From contig CAZLGW010000037.1 in assembly GCA_964559125.1 (NCBI GenBank), forward strand, positions 1-61,226: DNA of 61,226 nucleotides, read 5' to 3'. Below the pieces are notes generated by a model. That model worked only from the letters and a program-made list of their open reading frames with translations. It was not told the origin of the DNA and ran no database searches. Below are positions 45,854 to 54,514 of this stretch, in pieces; position 1 is the stretch's first letter, and each line of letters opens with the position of its first letter. The DNA comes from Ravibacter sp964559125. GTDB taxonomy: Bacteria > Bacteroidota > Bacteroidia > Cytophagales > Spirosomataceae. The position numbers were made by a program, and so were the translations under genes.

Positions 45854-47065
45854 CTACTTTGAATCACTCCTGAGATATTGCAGGATCGAAAACGCCACAT
45901 CTCTGCCGAAGCCCCTCAGGTTATCGGGATTCAGCAGTTGAGAGTCATTAACCGAGTAGGGGATCTCGAAAGTTGTAGCCAGACGGATGCCGTCAAGACC
46001 TGACGCCCACCTGCCAAACGACATGCCCTGGCTGAAGTTTTCTGCAGTGTTCCATGCTGTCCCAAACGGTACTATCCCCTTTTCAAGGTCGTATTTTACT
46101 TCTTCACGGTTATTTGCGGCAAGGTACTTCATGAATTCGGTTTCCTGCCTTGCGATTGTCTCATTCGAATTTCCTACCAGGTAAATGTGCTCATTCAGAT
46201 TTCCCCTGATCCAGGGACAATGCAGGTCAATAGCCGCCTTAAGGTTACCTTCGCTCCACCTCGGGATCGTGCTGCGCAACGTTCGGGTACTGCAGTAAAT
46301 GCTTTCTCCGTCGTAATCCCGGTTATGGTCCCGCGGGATACGCGCTTTCCCCTGGTCGCCGTCTTCTACGCCGTCCTTATCAATAAAGGGGATAAACATA
46401 AACTCGGTACTCTCCCTCAGTGAAGCTATAGTTTTGTCTTTGGAAAGCAAAGTTTCGATAATCCCCTCCATCACGTAGCTGGCCATCATTTCGCAGGCAT
46501 GATGCCTTGCCGTAATCAGCACCTTGTACCTGGCTGCAGTTTTGCCCGGAGGGCCGATAATGATTCTTTCCGTCTCCCTCCCCTTCGGAGTGGTACAAAG
46601 GCTTTCGACTTTCACGGAAGGATGTTTCCTGAACGGCTTGAAGAAACGATCGAAGTTTTCCTGTGTATAGGGCATCCCCATGCTGAACCGGACTTCTTTC
46701 CCGGCTTTTCCAAAATAGGTAAATCTATCGGGAAGAGCATGACCGGGGCTCAGCCATTTCCAGGTCTTACCTTTGTCGGTGCTTACGGCAGGTCCGCTGA
46801 CCGTCATACAGTTCGGCTTGTTAAACCGAAACGTTATCGAATCGGTTTTTGCGGGTGTAACCGCAAAATACCAGTAAAACCAATCCTGGCCGGTGTCACG
46901 AAGGTCGGGACGGAGATAGACGGTATTACCCCTGATCGAGTCTACGGTGATATTCCCGCCTGGAAAAGAAGCGGAAATGGATACGGGGCTCTGCTGAGCA
47001 TTGGCTTTATAAACAAAACCCACGAGCATCAAAATGGTGGCAAAGGTTGGAAAGGAGTAGCGCAT
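45854..47065 (-). CDS. M14-family zinc carboxypeptidase, exported
   Basis: A 403-residue periplasmic or secreted metallopeptidase. The signal peptide ends near KANAQ. An N-terminal beta domain of about 140 residues precedes the catalytic domain, as in cytosolic-carboxypeptidase-like (M14D) members. Zinc ligands lie in ITARHHACE (HxxE), with the third histidine in AIDLHCPW. The substrate-binding segment is PRDHNRDYDG and the catalytic glutamate is in TTFEIPY. All key residues appear present. An in-frame ATG at 47113 would put 16 extra residues before the signal peptide, so the ATG at 47065 is preferred. The -7 box at 47089-47096 fits this start. Confidence 0.88.
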   Translation of the reverse strand: MRYSFPTFATILMLVGFVYKANAQQSPVSISASFPGGNITVDSIRGNTVYLRPDLRDTGQDWFYWYFAVTPAKTDSITFRFNKPNCMTVSGPAVSTDKGKTWKWLSPGHALPDRFTYFGKAGKEVRFSMGMPYTQENFDRFFKPFRKHPSVKVESLCTTPKGRETERIIIGPPGKTAARYKVLITARHHACEMMASYVMEGIIETLLSKDKTIASLRESTEFMFIPFIDKDGVEDGDQGKARIPRDHNRDYDGESIYCSTRTLRSTIPRWSEGNLKAAIDLHCPWIRGNLNEHIYLVGNSNETIARQETEFMKYLAANNREEVKYDLEKGIVPFGTAWNTAENFSQGMSFGRWASGLDGIRLATTFEIPYSVNDSQLLNPDNLRGFGRDVAFSILQYLRSDSK

Positions 47066-47088
47066 TGTATGATAATAAGAGAATGATA

Positions 47089-47096
47089 CAAATCTA
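47089..47096 (-). promoter_or_regulatory. -7 box for the carboxypeptidase gene
   Basis: The minus strand reads TAGATTTG, matching TAnnTTTG, 24 bases upstream of the chosen ATG. The predicted transcript would start about 16 bases before the ATG, excluding the longer start at 47113. Confidence 0.5.
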
Positions 47097-47247
47097 AAAA
47101 ATTTGCGCCACAACGGGAAGGATTGCAGGAAAGGGCGGTCTTTAGTACATCACACTATTGATTCTCACGAAAAACAGCTCTAATTTTACCGTGCTTTTTT
47201 TATTATCATTACCCTCTTTTTTAATCACCATTCGTTATGATGGCAAT

Positions 47248-47291
47248 CACGGAGCATGACATTTTCACGACTACTAATGTAAGTCTCCGTG
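47248..47291 (+). promoter_or_regulatory. Nested hairpin in the leader of the binding-protein gene
   Basis: CACGGAG (47248-47254) pairs with CTCCGTG (47285-47291), and inside it ACATT pairs with AATGT. The structure ends 51 bases before the ATG of the binding lipoprotein, in a 277-base intergenic region with no other gene. It matches no riboswitch class I know. Confidence 0.4.
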
Positions 47292-47342
47292 CATATTGAC
47301 CCGTTGGGGAACTTCTGCCATATCTTAAACAATTACAGATTT

Positions 47343-48566
47343 ATGAATTCTTTCAAAAAAACACTCACACTTCTTTTTTCTGTTTTACTCTTCGGGATAT
47401 GGGGATGCAGCAAGGACGCAGATCCCATTCCAAAAAATAAAATTGAAATCGGCGCAATTCTGTCTCTGACAGGTAACTGGTCTACTTTGGGGGTAACCTC
47501 TCAAGCTGCCATAGAAATGGCCGTAAAGGAAGTAAATGAGTCTTTTTCTGCAGACGGAAGCCCTTTTGAACTCGCACTGACCGTGTACGACAGCGAGCTC
47601 AAGCCTTCCCTTGCATCTTCCCACTTTAATGAGATTATCAGGAACGGCGGGAAATTCATCCTGGGTCCGCAGTCAAGCAGCGAGCTCGCGGATCTGAAAC
47701 CCCTTGCCGATGAAGCCGCTTCCGCTCTTATCATCAGCCACGGAAGCACTGCCGGTAGCCTGGCGATAGCAAACGACGCAATATTCAGGTTTTGCCCGGC
47801 CGATAAGCTGGAAGGTGCTGCGATAGCGAAAACGATGAAACAACAAGGTATAAAGGCCATTGTAACAATGGCTCGCAATGACGACGGCAATAAAGGTTTG
47901 CAAAAAGCCACCGCCGAAGCTTTTGTAGAGGGCGGCGGCGATGCCCACTCAATCGAGCCTTATGCGGAAACGCAAACAAATTTTTTGGCTCTGATCAGCA
48001 CTCTTAAAGAGCAGATCACTCAATACAGCGACACTTACGGAGCGGCTAATGTCGGCGTATATCTCGCCTCTTTTGATGAATGCGTTCAATTGTTTAAGCA
48101 AGCGTCGTCAGACTCGTTATTAAGCGCCGTCCGCTGGTATGGAAGTGACGGTGTGGCACACAGCACTGCGCTGATCGGTGATTCTGACGCCGCATCTTTT
48201 GCCGAAAAAACAAGCTATTTCGCTCCTTCGTTCGGACTCCCCGGCGATAAGGAATCTGTTTGGGGGCCACTTTCCAACGAAATCAAAGATAAAACCGGGA
48301 TGGATGCCGACGCCTTTACCCTGGCGGCGTATGACGCTGTACACGTGATCGGTAAAACTGTAAAATCCCTGGGAGATAAGGCCGATCTGGCTACACTCGA
48401 TGCGCTCAAAGCTGAATTCCTGCTTCAGGCAGGTTTATTTTCCGGCGCTACCGGCTCCACGAAACTCAACGAATACGGAGACCGGCAAAACGGCAATTTT
48501 GATTACTGGGGGATCCGCAAATCCGGCAATGCTTACGAATGGATAATAACCGGAAAATCTGAATAA
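47343..48566 (+). CDS. Leu/Ile/Val-type substrate-binding lipoprotein (type 1 periplasmic-binding fold)
   Basis: A 407-residue protein with a lipobox (FGIWGC, Cys20 from the ATG at 47343) and the opening IEIGAILSLTGNWSTLG, typical of branched-chain amino-acid binding proteins. Further family segments are ILGPQSSSELADLKPLADE and DAFTLAAYDAVHVIGK. No ABC permease or ATPase gene lies nearby. Instead its stop codon overlaps the start of an outer-membrane receptor gene (TAATG), so the two are translationally coupled. It may act as a ligand sensor or feed a receptor rather than an ABC importer. An in-frame ATG at 47289 lies upstream of the signal peptide and is rejected. Confidence 0.88.
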   Translation: MNSFKKTLTLLFSVLLFGIWGCSKDADPIPKNKIEIGAILSLTGNWSTLGVTSQAAIEMAVKEVNESFSADGSPFELALTVYDSELKPSLASSHFNEIIRNGGKFILGPQSSSELADLKPLADEAASALIISHGSTAGSLAIANDAIFRFCPADKLEGAAIAKTMKQQGIKAIVTMARNDDGNKGLQKATAEAFVEGGGDAHSIEPYAETQTNFLALISTLKEQITQYSDTYGAANVGVYLASFDECVQLFKQASSDSLLSAVRWYGSDGVAHSTALIGDSDAASFAEKTSYFAPSFGLPGDKESVWGPLSNEIKDKTGMDADAFTLAAYDAVHVIGKTVKSLGDKADLATLDALKAEFLLQAGLFSGATGSTKLNEYGDRQNGNFDYWGIRKSGNAYEWIITGKSE

Positions 48567-50935
48567 TGATCCGACACGCTTTCAAGGTACTCACTGTATG
48601 TATCCTGCTTGTAATGGCCGCGCCCGTTTCAGGCCAGAACAAAGAAATATCGATTAAGGGGAAAGTACTGGAAAGTACGAAGAAGGTGCCGGTAGAATAT
48701 GCCACGATAATCGTGAAAAACCGGGATGATAAGCTGATTTCGGGGACTTCCGCCTCTGAAACAGGCGAGTTCGAGATTTCTGTTTCTGAAATTCCGTTTC
48801 TGATAGAAATCAGCTTTATCGGCTTCGTATCAAAGAAAACAGAAGCGCCCGGGGTAGTCAACGGGCTGATCGACCTGGGAGAAATACTGCTCGAACAGGA
48901 CGCCCGCACCCTGGATGAAGTCAAAGTACAGGGCCAGCGGTCGCAAACCGAGTTTCACCTGGATAAGCGGGTATTCAATGTAGGCCAGGATCTAAGCAGT
49001 ACGGGCGCCAGTGCGTTGGAGGTTTTGAATAATGTACCTTCGGTATCGGTGAATATCGAAGGACAAATCAGTCTCAGGGGAAGCCAGGGGGTACGTATCC
49101 TCATCAACGGAAAACCGTCTGTTCTGGCAACGGAAGGAGGAAATGCGCTTGGTTCCATTACGGCGGAAATGATAGAAAAGATAGAGGTAATTACCAATCC
49201 ATCAGCCAAGTACGACGCTGAAGGAACTTCCGGAATTATCAATATTGTACTGAAAAAAGAAGAGAAAAACGGCCTGAACGGATCGGTTACGATCAACGGC
49301 GGAGAACCCAATAACCATAGCCTGGGCTTTAGTATCAACCGGCGTACCCAGAAGCTTAATCTATTCAGCCAGGCCGGGATCGGCTACCGTACTTTTCCTG
49401 CCAGGTACCGGTCTTTCAATGAAAGCGGGGATTCCCGTGTGGAAACCTCCGGGAACAACAGGAAAAACGAGCAGTTCTATAACCTGATCCTAGGCGCCGA
49501 TTACCACCTGAGCAAGCTTAGCATACTTTCGGTATCGGGGCATTTCGGCTTTGAAAAAGAGACCGAAAGCGCACATAGTGATTTCCTGCTGAAAAAGGCC
49601 GGTGCAGTGCAGTCGGGATGGTCAAGAAGCGAGTCCACATGGGCGGATAACCCGAAATGGCAGTATGATGTCCAGTATCAGAAGAGCTTCGAGGACGATG
49701 AGAAGCACAAGCTGCTCATCTCCGGTACGGGGAATTTTTTCGGGAAAGACCAGTATTCCGATTTTACGCACAAGCTTTCCGAAGGCGTCGTTATGTTTTC
49801 AGACCAGAAGGCACACACCGATTTCAGGGAAGCCGAATATATTTTTAAGGCGGATTATACAAAACCCTTCTCCAAAGAATGGACCCTTGAAACCGGGGCA
49901 CAGTACGAGATAAACGACATTTCAAGCGATTTTGCCGTACAAAACAGGCTGGACGGCTCCTGGCATGCAGATCCTGACCTTACCAACGTCTTTATTATGG
50001 ACCAGGATGTGCTGGCGGCTTATGCCACAGGGGCCTATGAAGGTAAAAAGGCCGGGATAAAAGTGGGGCTCAGGGCGGAAAGCACGCTTCTTAACACCCT
50101 GCTTGAAAACACCGGCCAGCAGAACAGGCGAAGATACACCAACCTGTTTCCGAGCGCGCACGCATCCTATAAGTTTACCTCGGCGCTTTCGCTGCAGGCC
50201 GGGTACTCCAAAAGGATTTACCGGCCGGGATTGTGGGAACTCAACCCATTTTTCAGCATCCAGAATAATTATAATATCAGGTCGGGCAACCCGTTGCTGA
50301 TGCCCGAGTTTACAGACTCTTATGAAGTTACCGGGATTTATGATCTTTCGGCAGTCAGTATCAACCTGGGGGCTTTTCACCGGTATACCACCGATGCGAT
50401 TGACAATATAGCGACAGTTGACGATAACGTACGCACCACCAAACCTGCTAATATCGGGACACAGAGAACAACGGGAATGGAATTGAATGCCAAATACGCA
50501 CCGGAAGGCTGGATATCGCTAAGCACAGACCTCAATTACAATTACTTTACCCGGAAAGGCGAGTACGAAAACACAATTTACGAATTCGGCGCCGACCAGT
50601 TTACCTCCAGGCTGACCTCCAAGCTGAAGCTGCCTGCAGGATTTGACCTGGAGCTGATCGGGCACTACCGTTCAGGATACCGTACTTTACAAGGCTACGT
50701 GACCCAAAACGCACACCTTGACCTGGGCGTGAGAAACAAGCTGTTTAAAGGGAAAGCCATCGTTAACCTGAGTATCCGGGATGCCTTTGCTTCAAGGTTC
50801 TTCGAAACCGTCATCGATCAACCGGATTTCTCCCTCTACAGCCATCGCCGCATGGGCCGCTTTGTTACACTCGGGGTCAGCTACGGGTTCGGGAAAGGAG
50901 AGGCGATGCAGTTTTCGGGACAGAAGATGTTTTAG
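48566..50935 (+). CDS. TonB-dependent-receptor-like outer-membrane protein (Omp_b-brl_3 type)
   Basis: A 789-residue outer-membrane protein with a signal peptide (ends at PVSGQ), a carboxypeptidase-regulatory-like domain (about 27-105, ISIKGKVLESTKKVPVEYA), a plug domain (about 115-225, LRGSQGVRILINGKPSVL) and a long beta-barrel. This layout is the outer-membrane beta-barrel family protein type often annotated beside TonB receptors. Its start codon overlaps the stop codon of the binding lipoprotein gene by one base, so it depends on translation of that gene. Ligand unknown. Confidence 0.88.
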   Translation: MIRHAFKVLTVCILLVMAAPVSGQNKEISIKGKVLESTKKVPVEYATIIVKNRDDKLISGTSASETGEFEISVSEIPFLIEISFIGFVSKKTEAPGVVNGLIDLGEILLEQDARTLDEVKVQGQRSQTEFHLDKRVFNVGQDLSSTGASALEVLNNVPSVSVNIEGQISLRGSQGVRILINGKPSVLATEGGNALGSITAEMIEKIEVITNPSAKYDAEGTSGIINIVLKKEEKNGLNGSVTINGGEPNNHSLGFSINRRTQKLNLFSQAGIGYRTFPARYRSFNESGDSRVETSGNNRKNEQFYNLILGADYHLSKLSILSVSGHFGFEKETESAHSDFLLKKAGAVQSGWSRSESTWADNPKWQYDVQYQKSFEDDEKHKLLISGTGNFFGKDQYSDFTHKLSEGVVMFSDQKAHTDFREAEYIFKADYTKPFSKEWTLETGAQYEINDISSDFAVQNRLDGSWHADPDLTNVFIMDQDVLAAYATGAYEGKKAGIKVGLRAESTLLNTLLENTGQQNRRRYTNLFPSAHASYKFTSALSLQAGYSKRIYRPGLWELNPFFSIQNNYNIRSGNPLLMPEFTDSYEVTGIYDLSAVSINLGAFHRYTTDAIDNIATVDDNVRTTKPANIGTQRTTGMELNAKYAPEGWISLSTDLNYNYFTRKGEYENTIYEFGADQFTSRLTSKLKLPAGFDLELIGHYRSGYRTLQGYVTQNAHLDLGVRNKLFKGKAIVNLSIRDAFASRFFETVIDQPDFSLYSHRRMGRFVTLGVSYGFGKGEAMQFSGQKMF

Positions 50936-50940
50936 GGAAA

Positions 50941-51390
50941 TCACTCCTTCAGGATGAATTCCTTCCTTATTTCATTGTAACCGGTAAAAATCCCATAACC
51001 ACCGGTTATGTTCGTATACCTGGGATAAGGCGTTTTGAAGGCTACTATCAGGTCATTTTCATTATAATAGGTTTTGCAGAATTCGTAATAGCTTCTGCTT
51101 ATCTGCCTGATGAAAACCGTAATTTTATCTTGTGCAGTCAAGTCAAGATCCAAATAGGAAGGGTATTCAATCTCGATACCTTTCTTTAATGTTATGATCC
51201 CGTTTGAACTGCATAAATCATTCAGTACAAAACCACGATAGCTAAACTGGCAGGGATCCTCAAAGTCGCTAATCGGATTATCCATATCGAATACGTTTAC
51301 ACCAAATGTATCCTTGCCAATGCTTCTCCTGATGTCGACCATATAATAGTTCTCTTCCTCTATGTTGTCCTGAATACGGATAAAGAGTGG
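50941..51390 (-). pseudogene. C-terminal remnant of a DUF4249-family lipoprotein
   Basis: From about 51390 the frame encodes FIRIQDNIEEENYYMVDIRR, then CQFSYRGFVLND, a segment ITVFIRQISRSYYEFCK and the end NITGGYGIFTGYNEIRKEF. These are the middle and C-terminal hallmarks of DUF4249 lipoproteins, which are normally encoded directly after a TonB receptor. The signal peptide, lipobox and first half are missing. Directly upstream, in another frame, is the truncated TonB receptor, so one deletion removed the end of the receptor gene and the start of this one. An ATG at 51342 could still start a 133-residue fragment. Confidence 0.75.
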
Positions 51391-52765
51391 TCTTCACCGA
51401 AGTCGGCCTATACCGGTACAACGACGCCTGTGCCCCTGCCCGGAGCGTATGGTTGGATCCGGGAAACCATTCGGCAGAAGTCTTGTTGGTCAGATCATTG
51501 ATAATGGAGCTAGATTTAAGAGCGTTGATTTCTTCCCACTCTCCTCCATCCTTTTCAAAGCTTTTTGAAGAAATACCATAATTGTATCTTGAAAATGACA
51601 AAATACTCTTAAGGAATAATTTGGGCCGGATAATATAGTTGTATCGTGTAGTCACCGTAGTATTCCCCCACGCAATGCCTATCCTGCCACGATCCCAGCC
51701 CGCTTTTTCCTGGGCTGAGTAGAAATCATTCCCATTATATAAGCTGAGAAAGACCTGGCTTTTGGGGGTTAGCCGATAGTTGACTTTTGTATTGATATCG
51801 TACAGCCAATAGTTAAAATAGTTAGGCTTTCTTCCGGCTTTATATAACAGATACCTGGGCAGCAAAAACAGGGTAAGATAGGACGTCCTGGCCGCAATCA
51901 TATAGCTGGACTTCCCGTAGTGTTTGTCCTTCAGAGACAAAGGCCCTTCCCAGAGCATCCGCGAGCTGACCAGGCCAACCGTGAGTTCTGTCTTTCTTTC
52001 TATCTTATTCCCTTCTTTCATTGATATGTCAAATATCGACGAAAGCCTGCCGCCATAGCGCGCCGGGAAGCCTCCTTTATACATCTCGACATTTTTGACT
52101 GCATCCGTATTAAATACAGACACGATTCCAAACAAGTGAGCCGTATTATAGACGGGCGCATCATCGAGTAAGATCAGGTTCTGATCTGGTGTGCCGCCAC
52201 GTACCAAAAGGCCGGTTGTCCCCTCATTCCCGGTCGTAACTCCGGGGGTGAACGCCAGGGCTTTTATGATATCGGCCTCACCGAACAGAATCGGAATAGC
52301 TTTTAACCTGTTGACGGGAATGCTTAAGTATCCGGCGCCGGAACGGGAAAGGGTACTTTTAGCCTTAATCCGTACTTCACTCAGTTCCGTGACGGCAGGA
52401 GACAATTTAAGATTCAGAGTGGTATCGCTGGTCGCATAAAGATCAAGGGCCAGGGATTCATAACCAATGCAGGAGATGATCACTGTGGAACCGCCTGATG
52501 GTAAAGTCAGGTTAAAATATCCATAGCTGTTCGAAACCGCCCCGGATAGCGTACCGTTACTGAGCAGATTCGCACCAATGATCGCTTCTCCGGTTTGGGC
52601 ATCAGAGACATAACCGTTCAGGTTTATGTTTTGCGCAAACGTATTGATCGGGGAAAGAAAAAAAAGAAACGTCCAGATACTCCGAAAGTATTTACGGTCG
52701 ATAACAACTATCGCCGGCCACGACGTTATGAAGCTGTGAACACCAGCGTGTATCGGTACATCCAT
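51278..52765 (-). pseudogene. Truncated TonB-dependent receptor
   Basis: Starts with a signal peptide (IWTFLFFLSPINTFAQ), a carboxypeptidase-regulatory-like domain (about 48-125, NGYVSDAQTGEAIIGANL), and a plug domain with VRGGTPDQNLILLDDAPVY and GGFPARYGGRLSSIFD. The barrel begins but stops near residue 460 (LYRYRPTSVKT). The remaining 35 residues are out-of-frame DUF4249 sequence. Related receptors are about 750-800 residues, so about 300 barrel residues are missing and the protein is almost surely non-functional. A deletion in the organism or a mis-joined assembly would both explain it. Confidence 0.75.
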
Positions 52766-52837
52766 GAAATCCTTCGCAAGAACTTATTCTACTTAACGTA
52801 AAAATGCTGCGAAGGTATTTACGGCCGGTAGGAAATA

Positions 52838-53104
52838 TTACCTGCTACAACCTTCCATCTCAAAGATAACATATCCTTTTTGCCTAATTTCCGCCTCCCA
52901 TTGCGGCCTTACTGTTTCAATGTGGCAAAACCTGCATTCCTCTGAGGTTAAGGGCTGTCCTTCCTGGCCCATGGTTCTCAGATATTCTCTTCCATAACCA
53001 TAAATAACGGTTGTGTCTTTTACTTCTTCGGGAGCGATAATGTCAAAGTGCATGACGCTATCGTCTTTTTTTGTCACGTATGTATCCCAGACTGCTACTT
53101 TCAT
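52838..53104 (-). CDS. DUF2024-family protein
   Basis: A small 88-residue protein with the family's characteristic start MKVAVWDTYVTKKDDSVMHF, the mid segment YGYGREYL and the cysteine/histidine motif ECRFCHIE, ending in GYVIFEMEGC. No function is established for DUF2024. It follows the secreted 245-residue gene by 38 bases on the same strand and may share its transcript. The CxxC motif and nearby thioredoxin-like gene suggest a redox or metal context, which is inference only. Confidence 0.85.
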   Translation of the reverse strand: MKVAVWDTYVTKKDDSVMHFDIIAPEEVKDTTVIYGYGREYLRTMGQEGQPLTSEECRFCHIETVRPQWEAEIRQKGYVIFEMEGCSR

Positions 53105-53142
53105 TTTAGTACTTTTTTATATACCATTAAGCCTTAATATAA

Positions 53143-53880
53143 TTACTTTACTTTGTAGGGTAGGGATAAATTACCGCTGGCTACAGAATACACTTTGTAT
53201 ACGCCAAGCATCGGTTTGTCTCCGCCGCCATGTCCGCCATCGCCGCCGGTATTTACCTGCATAAAGGCAGCAACTCCGTCATAAGAAAAATCCGTTCTGT
53301 TGTTCATCCGATAATCAGGAACAACGACTCTTATCGTATTCCCTTTCGTAACGACCTGGAATCCGGGCGAATCCATATACATAGGCATTCCGGGATTGGT
53401 CGGAGGTAATACTACGCTTTTGTCTTGGGGGTCAAACTGCTTAACGGCCAAACCACCTTCTACACGTTTATCTTCGGTCAAAACCACCCAATGCGGATGC
53501 CAGATGACTCCGTCATTTGCATAGTCTCCATCATTATTTTCATCCCAAAGCGGCGTGTCGTCAAAATCGGGATGTGAAGTCAAGGCAAGCGCCACTATGC
53601 CTTCGGTACTGCTAAATCCAACGTCAGTTGGTTTCAGCGTGGTCGGAAATACGTAGCCCAATACGGGAGCTCCGTTTAGCTGACCTGCCGGGGTTGGGGT
53701 TGTTTTCCCGGCGGTCCCTTTCACGGCAATTTCCCAGACAGTAGCTGCGATGTCCGGTGAGTGCTTTACACTTACACTTTTAATCTGAAAATCGTCGTTG
53801 CTGTAGTTAGCACATTTGTCGCAGGCAAAACCCTGAACTGCCGGGAGGGATACTCCGAGAAGAAGAAGTAAATGTTTCAT
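53143..53880 (-). CDS. Exported protein of unknown function with CxxC and His/Asp-rich segments
   Basis: A 245-residue protein with a signal peptide (LLLLLGVSLPAVQGFA), immediately followed by CDKC. It has a calcium-loop-like acidic segment (DENNDGDYANDG), a WHPHW motif, and a Gly/His-rich stretch near the C-terminus (GGDGGHGGGDK). These would suit metal binding, but I do not recognise the family. A 13-bp palindrome (TTAGGACTCCTAA) lies 48-60 bases upstream. The same half-site pattern precedes the thioredoxin-like gene, so the two are probably controlled by one regulator. Confidence 0.7.
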   Translation of the reverse strand: MKHLLLLLGVSLPAVQGFACDKCANYSNDDFQIKSVSVKHSPDIAATVWEIAVKGTAGKTTPTPAGQLNGAPVLGYVFPTTLKPTDVGFSSTEGIVALALTSHPDFDDTPLWDENNDGDYANDGVIWHPHWVVLTEDKRVEGGLAVKQFDPQDKSVVLPPTNPGMPMYMDSPGFQVVTKGNTIRVVVPDYRMNNRTDFSYDGVAAFMQVNTGGDGGHGGGDKPMLGVYKVYSVASGNLSLPYKVK

Positions 53881-53927
53881 TTTTTTTAATTTTTAATGGT
53901 CGAAATAAGCTAGAAGATTGTTTTTGA

Positions 53928-53940
53928 TTAGGACTCCTAA
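53928..53940 (-). promoter_or_regulatory. Palindromic operator, copy 2
   Basis: TTAGGA-C-TCCTAA is a perfect 13-bp dyad centred on 53934. On the minus strand it reads GTTAGGAGTCCTAAT, matching the operator at 54238-54258 in its half-site GTTAGGA and its odd one-base centre. It sits 48 bases upstream of the secreted-protein gene start. Confidence 0.7.
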
Positions 53941-53958
53941 CTTTTTTGTTGAAATTTT

Positions 53959-54192
53959 TTAGCTTTTCAGATCAGCTATTGATGCCCCGAAATTCAGGTG
54001 AAGAACATTTCCGTTTGGCGTCAGCAAAGCGGGAACAGACTTAACCCCTGCCCTTTCCGCCTCTGCGATCCGGCTAAGGTCGTGGCCGATATGAGCGATT
54101 TCGACATTGTCCTCGCCGATAAGATTGATGATGTCGTGCTCAGCGCTAACGCATACCGGGCACCCTGCATGATAGAAAATTGACTTTGCCAT
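53959..54192 (-). CDS. Small thioredoxin-like protein
   Basis: A 77-residue thioredoxin/glutaredoxin-fold protein with the redox motif CPVC in SIFYHAGCPVCVSAE, and the cis-proline segment GVKSVPALLTPNG. There is no signal peptide, so it is cytoplasmic. The frame is open upstream to 54297, but that part crosses the promoter and operator. The ATG at 54192 is the natural start. It is the first gene of a minus-strand group (thioredoxin-like, exported 245-residue protein, DUF2024) and is preceded by a -7 box with an overlapping palindrome. Confidence 0.85.
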   Translation of the reverse strand: MAKSIFYHAGCPVCVSAEHDIINLIGEDNVEIAHIGHDLSRIAEAERAGVKSVPALLTPNGNVLHLNFGASIADLKS

Positions 54193-54232
54193 ATAATGAG
54201 TATTTAATAATGTTAAGGTTTTGTTGCCGGGA

Positions 54233-54258
54233 CAAATATAGTTAGGAATCCTAACTAT
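54233..54258 (-). promoter_or_regulatory. Promoter with overlapping palindromic operator, copy 1
   Basis: The minus strand has a -7 box TATATTTG (54233-54240). A perfect 21-bp dyad spans 54238-54258 with core GTTAGGAATCCTAAC, centred on 54248, and overlaps the upstream edge of the -7 box. This is the classic position for a repressor that blocks RNA polymerase. The start codon is 41 bases further on. Confidence 0.75.
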
Positions 54259-54304
54259 TAAAATTATTTTCGAAAATTTTGTTAAAAGTATTATCAACCG
54301 GCAA

Positions 54305-54346
54305 GGTTAAGTTAACCACCCCGTGTGGCAGCCTACCAGACGGGGT
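54305..54346. promoter_or_regulatory. Palindrome and hairpin in the divergent intergenic region
   Basis: GGTTAA-G-TTAACC (54305-54317) is a perfect 13-bp dyad with a single central base, followed at once by a 7-bp stem, ACCCCGT (54318-54324) with ACGGGGT (54340-54346). The 54193-54514 stretch between the thioredoxin-like gene and the giant gene otherwise holds only the promoter and operator above. No coding sequence was seen. Confidence 0.4.
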
Positions 54347-54514
54347 AAACCGGGACGCATTTTTTTCATCGTTGAGGGAGAAAATAAAAACAGGTAAATA
54401 TCATGTTTCCCTTTTCACGAAAAATACGACCAAAGGGACAGAGGCATGAAGGATATCTCCATTTTTCCGGTCACTGTTTTTCTAGTACCCAATAGCCACA
54501 AAAACCATAATCTC

